NCBI RefSeq assembly: GCF_963665355.1
Contig: NZ_OY762229.1
Location: 2,480,001 to 2,544,000, forward strand
Direction: 5' to 3'
Source: an uncultured Desulfobacter sp.
GTDB lineage: Bacteria; Desulfobacterota; Desulfobacteria; Desulfobacterales; Desulfobacteraceae
DNA length: 64,000 nt
Shown: positions 7,567 through 17,497 of the stretch, in pieces
Layout of the letters: every line of letters starts with the position of its first letter
How positions within the stretch are numbered: position 1 is the first letter of the stretch
The notes under the pieces: generated by a model
The model's database searches: none
What the model saw: the letters and a program-made list of their open reading frames with translations, nothing else
Told to the model about the DNA's origin: nothing
Program-made: the position numbers and the translations under genes

Positions 7567-8883
7567 TTACATGCAGCCGGTTCCGGTCCCTCTGCACTCC
7601 CCGCCGCAGGCGGACTGCTTCCGGGTAATCAGGTGATTTAACGACTCTCCTTTTTTAAGAGCCATAAGTACAAGATCAATCATGCCGTTGATTTCATGGA
7701 TGGTGAATCCCATGTTTAACAGAATTTTTTTAGGTGTTTCTCCGACTCCGGATACAAGAATGGTGTGGCAATCCTTAATGGTACGGCCAAGTTCCAGCCA
7801 TCTGTCATTTCCAGCGCCAGGTGCGGGTAAGGCCCTTGTTTCCACAAAACCGGGTGTTTCTCCGTTTAAGTCGTAAATGTGTAATTCCGCAGCCTCACCC
7901 AGGTGCTGGTTGATCAACGCACCTTCCCGTGTGGCCAGGGCAACATACGGTCTTGGTTCCGGAACGGTTCCGCAGCTGTCTGCAACCGGATCCTCGTGGC
8001 AATACTTCGGGGCCATGGGGAAAGGAATGGGTGTCGTGGCATGATATGTCAGCCGATCCATGAGTTTCTGGTTCAAAGGATCGTCCAGCAGACCAACAGC
8101 ATCAGCTCTGCAGCGTTTGCAATGAGTCATCTGGGGGACAAAAACCTGGGCGGCTTTCCTGAGCTCTTTGACCTGATCATTGGGGGGCTCGGACATGTTT
8201 TCAAAGTTTGAACCCTTGGTGGGGAAGTAGGGCATGATGTTGAAAATATCCACACCCATTTCACCCATTTTTTCTGCCACCTTTACCATATGATGGTCAT
8301 TGATTCCTGGAAGCAGAATGGAGTTGACCTTGACCATGATATTTCTTTCTTTAAGCCCTTTAACAGCGGCAAGCTGACGTTCCAGAAGGATTTTAGCGCC
8401 TTCAAGCGGGCCCACGGACCGTTTGCCGTTTCTGACCCAGGAATAAATGTTTGCGCCGATTGCAGGATCAACGGTATTGATGGTGATGCTGACATGGGTG
8501 GTATTGACGGCTTTGAGGTCATCCAGGTAGGGATGAATATTCAGGCCGTTGGTGGCCACACAAAGCAGCATTTCCGGATAGGCGGCACGCACCTTTGTCA
8601 GGGTTTCCATGGTTTTGTCGCCGTTGGCAAAGGGGTCGCCCGGGCCTGCAATACCCACTACGCTGGTGTTGGGCTTTGCTGCAACCACGTCTGCCAGGTA
8701 GGCCATGGCCTGGTCCGGACTCAGGATGGAGGATGTGACCCCGGGGCGGCTTTCATTTACACAATCAAACTTTCTGTTGCAGAAATTGCACTGGATGTTA
8801 CAGGCCGGCGCAACCGGGAGGTGGACACGTCCGAAATCCTTGCAGGATTTTTTATTAAAACAGGGATGGTTATCTAAATTCAT
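7567..8883 (-). CDS. nifB: Nitrogenase cofactor biosynthesis protein NifB (radical SAM plus NifX-like domain)
   Basis: A 438-residue radical SAM enzyme that fuses two [4Fe-4S] clusters and inserts carbide and sulfur to make NifB-co, the core of the nitrogenase cofactor. The radical SAM triad is C28-x3-C32-x2-C35 (ACNIQCNFCNRKFDC). GxIxGPGDP-like VGIAGPGDPFANG binds SAM. From about residue 310 a NifX/NafY-like cofactor-binding domain follows (VALATREGALINQHLGEAAE). The tail is cysteine- and glycine-rich (SACGGECRGTGTGCM). AAGGAAA precedes the ATG. It follows nifN by 20 bases in the same operon. Confidence 0.96.
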   Translation of the reverse strand: MNLDNHPCFNKKSCKDFGRVHLPVAPACNIQCNFCNRKFDCVNESRPGVTSSILSPDQAMAYLADVVAAKPNTSVVGIAGPGDPFANGDKTMETLTKVRAAYPEMLLCVATNGLNIHPYLDDLKAVNTTHVSITINTVDPAIGANIYSWVRNGKRSVGPLEGAKILLERQLAAVKGLKERNIMVKVNSILLPGINDHHMVKVAEKMGEMGVDIFNIMPYFPTKGSNFENMSEPPNDQVKELRKAAQVFVPQMTHCKRCRADAVGLLDDPLNQKLMDRLTYHATTPIPFPMAPKYCHEDPVADSCGTVPEPRPYVALATREGALINQHLGEAAELHIYDLNGETPGFVETRALPAPGAGNDRWLELGRTIKDCHTILVSGVGETPKKILLNMGFTIHEINGMIDLVLMALKKGESLNHLITRKQSACGGECRGTGTGCM

Positions 8884-8903
8884 CTTAAATTTTCCTTACA
8901 AAG

Positions 8904-10316
8904 TTACATATATGAGTAACCGATTTTGGATTCGGTCTGTGTTGTCGTGAGAATTGTATTGACAATATTGTCAAATAACTGCTGGGCGCCTTTGTATCCA
9001 ATGTGCAGTATGCGTGAGCCGCCCACCCGGTCATGGATGGGGAATCCTACCCTGACCAGGGGAATATTGAGTCTTCGGGCCATGGCATACCCCTTGGAGT
9101 TGCCGATAATGATTTCAGGCCGCTGGTCTTCGGGCATGGCTGCAGCTGTCTCTTCCATGCAGGTGAAGTCCATGTCATCCTGGATGATAACCTTATCAAT
9201 AAGGGTTTCGGGCAAAATATCTTCAAGGGCTCTTTTAAATGCCCCGCTTTTGCCTCCGGATGCGCAGAGCACGGGGATAATACCGACTTCGGCAAGAAAG
9301 CCTGCCATGGAGACCACAAAATCTTCTTCTCCGTAAATCAATGCCCGTTTCTTGGATACATATTTATTTCCGTCCACATAAGCATCCACCAGCCGCCATT
9401 TTTCTTTTCTGTATCGTTCGGGAACAGGTTTGCCTGAAATTTGGGACAGGGTTTCCAGGAAACGGTCCGTGGCCTTTACCCCGATGGGGATGGGAAGGTG
9501 TGTGCAGGGGATGCCAAAACGTTTGCTCAAGATTGATCCCGCAGTTTTTGCACCCTTTTCAGCAGTCTGGGCCAGTACGGACCCCAACTCCATGCTGTGG
9601 ATGGATACATTCATTTTTTCAATGGCGGAAATAGGGGTACCGCCCTTCTGGATAGCCTGATATTCCTGCCATGACGGTCCTTCCAACCGCTCCGAATAGT
9701 CGGGGAGAATGGTGACAGGCGTGTGGAAATCATCAAAAATAGTTTTTAAATGCCGGATGTCTTCGTTGGAGAGCATGCCGGGGAACAGATTAATTTTTTT
9801 CTTTTTCTTGGGCCGGTAAACAACTCTTTTACCGACCGGGTTGAAGCGGTCCACAACGGCGGCTACGGCACCATGGAATCCGTCAACGTGGGTACCGGTG
9901 TAAGAGGGGGTGGATACATGGACCAGAGCCGTACCTTTAATATTGTTGTCCATGCTGTTTAATATTAACTGGACATCATCGCCGATGGTTTCGGACAGAC
10001 ATGTGGTGGCAATGCCGATCATGGAGGGTGCATACTGCCGTGCCACGTTTTCAATGGCCAGTTTCAGGTTGGCACCGCCGCCGAATACAGCTGTCTCTTC
10101 GGTGAAGTTGGATGAGGCAATATCCACGGGTTCCTTGAAATGGGAGATCAGGTATCGCCGCATATATGTGGAGCATCCCTGGGAGCCGTGAAGCAGAGGT
10201 ACACAGCCTTCAATGCCCTGGAACACCAGGGTGGCCCCAAGGGGTGTGCATAATTTGCACGCATTCTGGGTGGGGGTATATGATGGTGTTTCTTTCCGGG
10301 GTCTGTTGGGGCTCAT
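8904..10316 (-). CDS. nifN: Nitrogenase cofactor scaffold subunit NifN
   Basis: A protein of about 470 residues homologous to NifK, forming the NifEN scaffold on which NifB-co matures to the molybdenum cofactor. The family hallmark is ACKLCTPLGATLVFQGIEGC, then LLHGSQGCSTYMRRY and FKEPVDIASSNFTEE. ATTCLSETIGDDV carries a conserved cluster cysteine. The start at 10316 is chosen because it gives an ATGA overlap with nifE and an AGGAAGG site about ten bases upstream; a longer reading to 10367 runs inside nifE. Nothing is missing. Confidence 0.95.
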   Translation of the reverse strand: MSPNRPRKETPSYTPTQNACKLCTPLGATLVFQGIEGCVPLLHGSQGCSTYMRRYLISHFKEPVDIASSNFTEETAVFGGGANLKLAIENVARQYAPSMIGIATTCLSETIGDDVQLILNSMDNNIKGTALVHVSTPSYTGTHVDGFHGAVAAVVDRFNPVGKRVVYRPKKKKKINLFPGMLSNEDIRHLKTIFDDFHTPVTILPDYSERLEGPSWQEYQAIQKGGTPISAIEKMNVSIHSMELGSVLAQTAEKGAKTAGSILSKRFGIPCTHLPIPIGVKATDRFLETLSQISGKPVPERYRKEKWRLVDAYVDGNKYVSKKRALIYGEEDFVVSMAGFLAEVGIIPVLCASGGKSGAFKRALEDILPETLIDKVIIQDDMDFTCMEETAAAMPEDQRPEIIIGNSKGYAMARRLNIPLVRVGFPIHDRVGGSRILHIGYKGAQQLFDNIVNTILTTTQTESKIGYSYM

Positions 10317-11689
10317 ATGGCACCTTCCTTTCCTGCTGTGTTCTGCCGCCTTGGTACAAGGTCCCAAACCGGGCTTGTAACGGTTCCGTGCACTTCCTTG
10401 GCAAAATTGACCATGCCTTCGAAACCAACCAGGGGGATTTTTCGTTCATGGTTGTGGTCGCAGAACCCGATACCCATTTTATAGGCAATGGGCCGCTCCT
10501 TCACGCCGCCGATAAACAGGTCAGCGTCCTTTTCAACAGAATACTTGGCCAGCTCCAGAGGGTTTGAATCGTCCAGGATTACGGTACCGTCATTGCACAT
10601 CTGTCTGAGCACTTCGTAATCTTCCTTGGTACCGGTCTGGGAGCCGGCCAGGACCACTTCCATACCAAGGGTTTTCAGGGCCTTGATCATGGAGAAGGCC
10701 TTGAAGGCGCCGCCTACGTATATGGCTGCTTTTTTGCCTTCAAGATCTTTCTTCATGGTTTCAAGCTGGGGGATAATGCTCTGTACTTCTTTTTTGATCA
10801 GTTCCTGGGTTTTTTTAAGCATGTCAGGGTTCTGGTCAAAGAATACAGCCACCCGGTACAGGGCATCCGAGGTATCTTCGATGCCGAAATAGGAGACCCG
10901 GATAAAGGGGATGCCGTACTCTTCCTGCATTTTCTTAGCCAGGTGGGTCACCGACCCTGAACACTGGACCACGTTCAGGGCGGCATTCCGTGCCTGCATA
11001 ACCTCGTCCACCCGGCCATCTCCGGTGATCACGGAGACCACCTTGACACCCATGGCTTCATAATATTTTTTTATGATCCATGTCTCTCCGCCAATATTGA
11101 ACTCGCCCAGGATATTGATGGAGTTAGGGATGGTGACCCGGGGGGCTTTGTTTCTTTCGATCAGGCTGTACAAGGCGTCGCAGGCTGCCTTGTACCCGTC
11201 TTTTTTGGTTCCTTTAAACCCTTCGGAGTGGACCGGGATGACGGGGATGTTGGTCTCTTTTTCCACCTGGCGGCAGACCGCGTCCACGTCATCACCGATA
11301 ATGCCCACAATACACGTGCAGTAGATAAAAGCTGCTTTGGGTGAATATTTTTCAATGAGCTCCAGCAAAGCTTTTTTAAGCTTTTTTTCTCCACCGTAGA
11401 TAATATCGGTCTCAGACAGATCCGTTGAAAAACTCATCCGGTGAAGCTCCGGGCCCGAAGATTGTGCTCCCCTGATATCCCAGGTATAGGAGGCGCATCC
11501 AATGGGGCCGTGAATCAGGTGCAACGCGTCGGCGATGGGATAAAGCACCACCCTGGAGCCGCAGAATACACAGGCCCGCTGGCTGACTGCACCGGCCAGA
11601 CTTTTTGTTTCACATTCCATCTCAAAGGGCTGTTTACCCTTCTGGTAGATCTGTTTTTCTCTCTGTTTGAGTACCGATATGGAGGTCAT
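10313..11689 (-). CDS. nifE: Nitrogenase cofactor scaffold subunit NifE
   Basis: A 458-residue NifD-like scaffold protein. Cluster cysteines are visible in QRACVFCGSRVVLYP (about C40), HGPIGCASYTWDIRG (about C65) and IYCTCIVGIIGDDVDA. The N-terminus has the short NifE leader without the NifD-type active-site residues. With NifN it binds the cofactor precursor for molybdenum and homocitrate insertion. It lies 25 bases downstream of nifK, and its stop overlaps the nifN start. Confidence 0.95.
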   Translation of the reverse strand: MTSISVLKQREKQIYQKGKQPFEMECETKSLAGAVSQRACVFCGSRVVLYPIADALHLIHGPIGCASYTWDIRGAQSSGPELHRMSFSTDLSETDIIYGGEKKLKKALLELIEKYSPKAAFIYCTCIVGIIGDDVDAVCRQVEKETNIPVIPVHSEGFKGTKKDGYKAACDALYSLIERNKAPRVTIPNSINILGEFNIGGETWIIKKYYEAMGVKVVSVITGDGRVDEVMQARNAALNVVQCSGSVTHLAKKMQEEYGIPFIRVSYFGIEDTSDALYRVAVFFDQNPDMLKKTQELIKKEVQSIIPQLETMKKDLEGKKAAIYVGGAFKAFSMIKALKTLGMEVVLAGSQTGTKEDYEVLRQMCNDGTVILDDSNPLELAKYSVEKDADLFIGGVKERPIAYKMGIGFCDHNHERKIPLVGFEGMVNFAKEVHGTVTSPVWDLVPRRQNTAGKEGAI

Positions 11690-11714
11690 TTTATTTATCC
11701 TTTACTTCTTTGAT

Positions 11715-13091
11715 TTACTCTACCAGTTCAAAAGTCTCTTCGGATGCATCCCGATCCTTGCGATCCATCAGGACGCCCAGGATTTTTTCCAAAAGGTACA
11801 GACCGCCCTTGTATCCCACGGTGGGGAAGTATGAGTGACCGACCCTGTCCAGGATGGGGAACCCGTGCCGTACAAATGGGATGTCCTCGTCCCGGGCCAT
11901 GTATTTGCCGTATGTGTTGCAGATGAGCAGATCCACAGGTTCGTTTTTAATCCACTGATGCAAAAGGAACATGTCACCGGGGTTTTTCACGTTGATCTCG
12001 TCCCCGAACCGGGCGGTGATCTCTTTGATCCGCTGGGTGAAGGCTTTGCCCGGGGTGCCGGTGACGATGTGAACCGGTTTCATGCCGATGGTGACCAGGA
12101 ATTCTGTCAGGGCGATGAGCTGATCCGGGTCGCCGGCCAGGGCCACCTTTTTGCCGTACAGGATGGGCTGCATGTCTGAGATCACATCCAGAAGCTGTCC
12201 GCGTTCCTGGGTAATGCTGTCGGGTACGGTGACGCCGGCTGCGGTGCGCAGGGCATCTACGAATCTGTCTGTGGCCAGAAGGCCGATGGGCAGATCCTGT
12301 ACGGTGCAGGGAACCTTGCACTGGGCGTCAAGGGTTCTGACCGCATCTGCCGAGGCCCATTCGCCCAGACCGATGGAGCCTACACTGTCTCCGGTGCTCT
12401 TCAGCTCTTTGACGGTGACGCCGCCCTTGGGGTACATGTGGAATTTGCCGGTCAACGGGCCGTTCAGAATACCGGAGGTATCCGGAAACATAATGCTCTC
12501 AATGCCCAGCATGGATGCGATCCGTTTAATTTCGACCATGTCTGACGGTTCAACATATCCGGGCACAATATTGAATTTCCCATTGGATTTTCCGGTCTTC
12601 TCGGAGAGCTGAGTCACCATGGATTTGACCATATTGGAAAACCCCGTAACATGGGAACCGACATAGGAAGGTGTTGATGTATGGATTACATATTTGCCTT
12701 CAGGGATTGTGCGGTCTTTATAGGCTTTCTTGACAATCTGGTTAACGTCGTCGCCAATGGTTTCCGAAAGACAGGTGGTGTGAACCGCAACAATCTCCGG
12801 ATCATAGGTGGTGAACATGGTTAAAAGGGCCTGGAGCAGGTTGGCCTGGCCACCGAATACAGATGCACCTTCGGTAAAGGATGAGGTCGCAGCCATAACG
12901 GGTTCACGGTAATGACGGGTCAGCGCAGACCTGTGATAGGCGCAGCAGCCCTGGGAGCCATGGCTGTGGGGCAGGCAGCCGTGGATGCCTAACGCGGCAT
13001 ACATGGCGCCGATGGGCTGGCAGGTCTTGGCCGGGTTGACGGTCAAGGCTTTTCTTTCTTTAATCTCTTTTGGTGTATGTCGAAGCAGCAT
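11715..13091 (-). CDS. nifK: Molybdenum-iron nitrogenase beta subunit NifK
   Basis: A 458-residue beta subunit of dinitrogenase. P-cluster cysteines are at C24 (KTCQPIGAMYA), C49 (GSQGCCAYHRSALTRHY) and C107 (HTTCLSETIGDD). The N-terminal extension of about 50 residues present in Azotobacter and Klebsiella NifK is absent, as in clostridial and sulfate-reducer enzymes. AGGAG precedes the ATG. It lies 40 bases after nifD. With NifD it forms the catalytic heterotetramer. Confidence 0.97.
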   Translation of the reverse strand: MLLRHTPKEIKERKALTVNPAKTCQPIGAMYAALGIHGCLPHSHGSQGCCAYHRSALTRHYREPVMAATSSFTEGASVFGGQANLLQALLTMFTTYDPEIVAVHTTCLSETIGDDVNQIVKKAYKDRTIPEGKYVIHTSTPSYVGSHVTGFSNMVKSMVTQLSEKTGKSNGKFNIVPGYVEPSDMVEIKRIASMLGIESIMFPDTSGILNGPLTGKFHMYPKGGVTVKELKSTGDSVGSIGLGEWASADAVRTLDAQCKVPCTVQDLPIGLLATDRFVDALRTAAGVTVPDSITQERGQLLDVISDMQPILYGKKVALAGDPDQLIALTEFLVTIGMKPVHIVTGTPGKAFTQRIKEITARFGDEINVKNPGDMFLLHQWIKNEPVDLLICNTYGKYMARDEDIPFVRHGFPILDRVGHSYFPTVGYKGGLYLLEKILGVLMDRKDRDASEETFELVE

Positions 13092-13131
13092 AAGTTTCTC
13101 CTGATGCTTTTTTATCTATAAGTTCTTTCTG

Positions 13132-14763
13132 TTATTCCCAGGCGTATGTGGCAGACAACTCCGGTGTCTTCTGCCATGGGGCTTTCAAGTACTGCCAGAT
13201 ATTGGCGTTGAGCATGCGGTCAATTTCTTCATACCAATTGATTGCACCTTTGAAGACCGCATACGGCCCACCCGAATCATAGGAGTGGAGCTGCTTCATG
13301 GGGATGCCGTGCTTCTGGATCGCGTACTTTTCCTTGATACCCGCACAGAAGATGTCCGGTTTGTATAACTTGAGAAGGGTGTCTGTTTCATGCTGGCTGA
13401 TGTCATCCACGATCAGGGAGCCCTTGACCATTTCCGGGATCATGCCCTCATACTCTTTGAACGGATACCCTTTTTCTTCCAGGGCTTTCATCTGCTCTTC
13501 GGTCTTTCTGGGGTTGTACCGGGTTTCATCCGGAGAAATTTCCAGCTCTTCAATATTTCTGGAGTCCGCATCGACTTTGATGTCCGGAATGACATGGCGT
13601 CCTTCGTAGTCATCCCTGTGGGCAAACTCGTATCCGGCAGAAAGCACCTCTACGCCGATATCCCTGAACAGTTCCTGGTAGTGATGGGCCCTGGAACCAC
13701 CCACAAACATCATGGCTGTTTTTCCCTCACAACGCGGCTTGATCTCTGCAATTTTGGCTTCAACAGGAGCCATTTCCTCGGCAATAACCTCTTCCACCCG
13801 GTCCATGAGTTCCTTGTCTTCAAAATAAGCGGCTATTTTGCGCAGACTGGCGGCTGTGGATTTGGGTCCCAGGAAGTTAACTTTAATCCAGGGGATACCA
13901 TATTTTATCTCAAGCATGTCAGCCACATAGTTGATGGATCTGTGGCACATAACTGCATTGAGGTCTGCTGTGTGGCAGTTGGCGAACTGGTCAACGGTGG
14001 AGTTGCCTGAGAATGTGGAGACAAGATCGATACCACACTTGTTCAACAGTTCTTCAATGATGAATCCGTCACCGCCGATGTTGTACTCTCCCAGCAGATT
14101 TATTTTGAATTTGGCGTCCATGACCGTGTCATCCAGGCCCACAACATGGGTAAAAATAGTGTTGTTGGCAATGTGATGGCCTGCGGACTGGCTCACACCC
14201 TTGTATCCTTCACAGGAGAAGCCAAATATATTGATGCCCAGTTTCTCTTTCATTTCCCTTGCCACGGCATGGACATCATCACCGATCAGACCCACCGGGC
14301 AGGTGGAGAATATGGATATGGCCTTGGGTTTGAAAATGTCATAGGCTTCCTGAATGGCAGCTTTAAGTTTCTTTTCCCCGCCGAAAACAATATCTTCGTC
14401 CTGCATATCCGTGGAAAAGCAGTAGGTCATGAAATTTTCCGCATCGTCCGACGGGGTGCGGGTCTGGTTGCGTCGGGTCAGCCATGAATAGAAGCCGCAG
14501 CCGATGGGGCCGTGGGTCAGGTTGATGATGTCCCTGGTCGGGCCCATGATAACGCCCTTGCAGCCGGCATAGCAGCAGCCTCTCTGGGTGATGATGCCCG
14601 GGACGGTTCTGACGTTGGCTCCTACCTGGAGACCTTCTTTGTCATCGTCTAAAACCGGTGTGATCTGTTTGGCACGTTTCCTGGCCACTTTAGGCGGATA
14701 CTTTGCCAGCATTTCTTTTTTGATATCTTCCGGGTTAACGGTGTGGGTGCGTTCGCCTGTCAT
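13132..14763 (-). CDS. nifD: Molybdenum-iron nitrogenase alpha subunit NifD
   Basis: A 543-residue alpha subunit carrying the active site. P-cluster ligands are C63 (QRGCCYAGCKG), C89 (HGPIGCGFYSW) and C155 (IFSTCPVGLIGDD). The cofactor ligands are C273 (VMCHRSINYV) and H493 (QLHSYDSGGPYAVFKG), and the catalytic Q192/H196 region reads KGVSQSAGHHIANN. An insertion of about 50 residues (roughly 390-440, acidic and lysine-rich) is shared with Clostridium-type molybdenum nitrogenases and accounts for the extra length. All molybdenum-enzyme residues are present, arguing against Vnf or Anf; no delta subunit gene occurs. Confidence 0.97.
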   Translation of the reverse strand: MTGERTHTVNPEDIKKEMLAKYPPKVARKRAKQITPVLDDDKEGLQVGANVRTVPGIITQRGCCYAGCKGVIMGPTRDIINLTHGPIGCGFYSWLTRRNQTRTPSDDAENFMTYCFSTDMQDEDIVFGGEKKLKAAIQEAYDIFKPKAISIFSTCPVGLIGDDVHAVAREMKEKLGINIFGFSCEGYKGVSQSAGHHIANNTIFTHVVGLDDTVMDAKFKINLLGEYNIGGDGFIIEELLNKCGIDLVSTFSGNSTVDQFANCHTADLNAVMCHRSINYVADMLEIKYGIPWIKVNFLGPKSTAASLRKIAAYFEDKELMDRVEEVIAEEMAPVEAKIAEIKPRCEGKTAMMFVGGSRAHHYQELFRDIGVEVLSAGYEFAHRDDYEGRHVIPDIKVDADSRNIEELEISPDETRYNPRKTEEQMKALEEKGYPFKEYEGMIPEMVKGSLIVDDISQHETDTLLKLYKPDIFCAGIKEKYAIQKHGIPMKQLHSYDSGGPYAVFKGAINWYEEIDRMLNANIWQYLKAPWQKTPELSATYAWE

Positions 14764-14799
14764 ATTATTACCCCTATCTTTCCTCTCGTGTTGTTTTGC

Positions 14800-15180
14800 T
14801 TAAAATTCGTCAAGAACGGCATCTCCGTGTTCTGATGTCCTCACGGAGATGGAGTCTTCTGTGGGCTTGACCCAGATAACCCCGTCCCCTGACTTTCCGG
14901 TCTGATTGGCTTCAATAATGGTGTCCACGGTTTTTTGGACCAGCTGGTCCGGTACGACTATAAATATGGCCCGTTTGGGGTAGAGGCGGTCGCCTTGGCC
15001 CAGCTGAGCGATGGCTTCTTCATGACCTTCTTCCGCACCTTTGAGCAGATTCATGTTTATCAGGCCTTTTCCGCGCCCCAGGCACTCCAGGGCGGTCATG
15101 GAAGAGACGCCTGCTTCGATCAGGGCTTTTTTGGTCGCATTGATCTTGTTCATGCGGACAATGGCCATGATCTCTTTCAT
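14800..15180 (-). CDS. nifI2: PII-like nitrogenase regulator NifI2
   Basis: A 126-residue GlnB-family protein located between nifH and nifD. NifI1 and NifI2 together bind dinitrogenase and block it when ammonium is sensed, with 2-oxoglutarate and ATP relieving the block; this is known from methanogens. The sequence begins MKEIMAIVRMNKINATKKAL and has an elongated T-loop region (NLLKGAEEGHEEAI) unlike GlnB/GlnK, with the PII C-terminal core VVPDQLVQKTVDTI and GDGVIWVKPTEDSISVRT. It overlaps nifI1 by four bases. Confidence 0.94.
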   Translation of the reverse strand: MKEIMAIVRMNKINATKKALIEAGVSSMTALECLGRGKGLINMNLLKGAEEGHEEAIAQLGQGDRLYPKRAIFIVVPDQLVQKTVDTIIEANQTGKSGDGVIWVKPTEDSISVRTSEHGDAVLDEF

Positions 15181-15536
15181 GATGCCACCTCTTTGTCTGT
15201 TACGGTTTCTCCGTCCTTAATACCTGTACTGATGGTGTAAGATTCGGTTATGGGCGAGATGAAAATTTTGCCGTCACCGAAGGCGCCTTTTTCACCGGTC
15301 TTTGCAGTGGCCAGGATGGTTCTCAGAACAAAATCACGGTCTTTTTCATCGATAACTGTTATCAGCATCTCTTTGGGGATTTCATCATAGGTGATTTCAC
15401 CAATTTTAATGCCCCGCTGCTTTCCACGTCCTGCAACACTCATCCGGGTGACAGCCGGGTATCCGGCTTCCATAAGGGCAGCCATTACTGCGTTAACTTT
15501 TTCAGGGCGGACGATGGATTTAATCATTACTTTCAT
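15177..15536 (-). CDS. nifI1: PII-like nitrogenase regulator NifI1
   Basis: A 119-residue GlnB-family protein beginning MKVMIKSIVRPEKVNAVMAA. The segment VAGRGKQRGIKIGEITYDEI replaces the uridylylatable T-loop of ordinary PII, and GAFGDGKIFISPITESYTIS is the conserved PII ending. An AAGGAAA ribosome binding site precedes the ATG. It sits 42 bases after nifH and overlaps nifI2 (ATGA). With NifI2 it supplies ammonium switch-off of nitrogenase. A C-terminal tail of about 13 residues extends past the usual end. Confidence 0.94.
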   Translation of the reverse strand: MKVMIKSIVRPEKVNAVMAALMEAGYPAVTRMSVAGRGKQRGIKIGEITYDEIPKEMLITVIDEKDRDFVLRTILATAKTGEKGAFGDGKIFISPITESYTISTGIKDGETVTDKEVAS

Positions 15537-15578
15537 TTAAGTTTTCCTTATGCTTCTTATGGTTCTTGTTATTGATGG

Positions 15579-16409
<831 letters not shown>

Positions 16410-16484
16410 TTAGCTCCTTAATTAAGCTTTAGTTGTTTTTTTTTACAGGTACAGGACCTGTCCATCGTCGTGATGCCATTAAGT

Positions 16485-16499
16485 GCAATGGGTGTTCCA
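16485..16499 (-). promoter_or_regulatory. Sigma-54 promoter of the nif operon
   Basis: On the minus strand the sequence reads TGGAAC-ACCCA-TTGC, matching the RpoN consensus TGGCAC-N5-TTGC with one substitution and exact spacing of the -24 GG and -12 GC. Transcription would start near 16473, giving a leader of about 70 bases that begins with a small hairpin (ACAGGT...ACCTGT, 16445-16461). No clear TGT-N10-ACA activator site was found upstream, so the enhancer protein is not identified. Confidence 0.8.
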
Positions 16500-16642
16500 T
16501 CGGTGTTCCGGATAAATAAAAAAAAATATAACTTGTTTGAATTACAAATCGTTTCAAATAAAAAAAATTTTTTATTCGTGTTGGCAGAATAGGACAGCCC
16601 CTTGTATGTTACAAATATGGAATAATATTAGCTCCAAATATG

Positions 16643-16688
16643 TAATTTTTAGTTATTGAATAGATTATTATTCAATAACTAAAAATTA
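16643..16688. repeat. Perfect 20-bp inverted repeat with 6-base loop upstream of nifH
   Basis: Arms at 16643-16662 and 16669-16688 are exact reverse complements (TAATTTTTAGTTATTGAATA and its complement) separated by GATTAT. It lies about 145 bases upstream of the sigma-54 promoter, where enhancer-binding sites normally sit. It could be a regulator site, a cruciform or a weak terminator; its AT-only stem argues against simple termination. Confidence 0.75.
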
Positions 16689-16714
16689 TGACTGGCGAGT
16701 GGGGATAATTTTGA

Positions 16715-16755
16715 AAATTTAAAAAGAATATAAGGCATGTTTGTAAAGAATGCCT
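16715..16755 (-). terminator. Possible intrinsic terminator of the GNAT gene
   Basis: On the minus strand AGGCAT and ATGCCT pair around an 11-base loop, followed by TTATATTCTTTTT. It lies about 115 bases after the GNAT stop and before the nif promoter. The stem is short, so this is tentative. Confidence 0.4.
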
Positions 16756-16868
16756 GTCTTGTTGAAAGAAAACAAAAAGTATCAAAAATGTAATTTTTAT
16801 TTGAAATGGCATTTTTGTTGACGGAAAAATAAAAAATTTTATCCGGGTTTAGGGTGTGTTGGTGCGGA

Positions 16869-17324
16869 TTAATCCAAGGATTTTGTCAGGCAGATTAATG
16901 CGGTGGTTTTCCACTCTTTTTTATTATAAAAATCAAGACCTCTGTGGTTCTCTTTGTCTGCAAGAAGGGCGATGGATCTTATCCCTTTGTTTGCTGCCCA
17001 CTCTTCGATGCCTGACAGTAAGAGGGTGCCTATGCCTTTGTTTCTGTGCTCACTGTCCACAACCAGGTCCTCCACCACCGCACTGATATTACCCTGGGCT
17101 GTTGAAATTCGGGTCTGGGCCGTACACATTCCGACAATTGTGTCATTCACCACGGCTATTTTTACAGATCTGTGCTTTCCACAGCCATCCAGCATCAATC
17201 GTAGCCCCCGGGTCTGGATTTCCGGTATAAATTTAAAATCTTGTTCTATTGCAAACAGCTGGGCCAAAAGGGGCAGCATCTGGTCAATATCGGCAGGGCG
17301 TGCTTCTCTAATGATGATATCCAT
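16869..17324 (-). CDS. GNAT-family N-acetyltransferase
   Basis: A protein of about 151 residues beginning MDIIIREARPADIDQMLPLL; AAGGAG eight bases upstream supports this start over a longer reading to 17384. The acetyl-CoA binding motif A is VEDLVVDSEHRNKGIGTLLL (R/Q-x-x-G-x-G/A type), followed by the C-terminal ALLADKENHRGLDFYNKKEW motif B. The substrate is unknown. It sits between nifH and the divergently transcribed nif11, a position that hints at a link to nitrogen fixation, but no direct evidence exists here. Confidence 0.87.
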   Translation of the reverse strand: MDIIIREARPADIDQMLPLLAQLFAIEQDFKFIPEIQTRGLRLMLDGCGKHRSVKIAVVNDTIVGMCTAQTRISTAQGNISAVVEDLVVDSEHRNKGIGTLLLSGIEEWAANKGIRSIALLADKENHRGLDFYNKKEWKTTALICLTKSLD

Positions 17325-17416
17325 GGGTAACTCCTTATAATAGCGTGTGATGATTTGTTTAAATTCCTTTGGATTTCGCTGCAAAACATGTTCCAGTCAA
17401 AGGGTCGTGGTGTGTC

Positions 17417-17431
17417 AGGAACGGTTCTTGC
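17417..17431 (+). promoter_or_regulatory. Sigma-54-like promoter of nif11
   Basis: AGGAAC-GGTTC-TTGC keeps the invariant -24 GG and -12 GC with correct spacing, and shares the GGAAC/TTGCA form with the nifH promoter. It lies 67 bases upstream of the nif11 start codon. This suggests nif11 is switched on together with the nif operon. Confidence 0.65.
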
Positions 17432-17497
17432 AGTGTTTTTCTGCTATGCAGAGAGGTGTTTTTATAAACATTTAATTTAAATCAATGGAGAATCACA

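Noticed and set aside
16500..16868. NifA-type enhancer sites TGT-N10-ACA upstream of nifH
   Set aside because: Near matches had the wrong spacing (N5, N7, N9, N12), so none was recorded.
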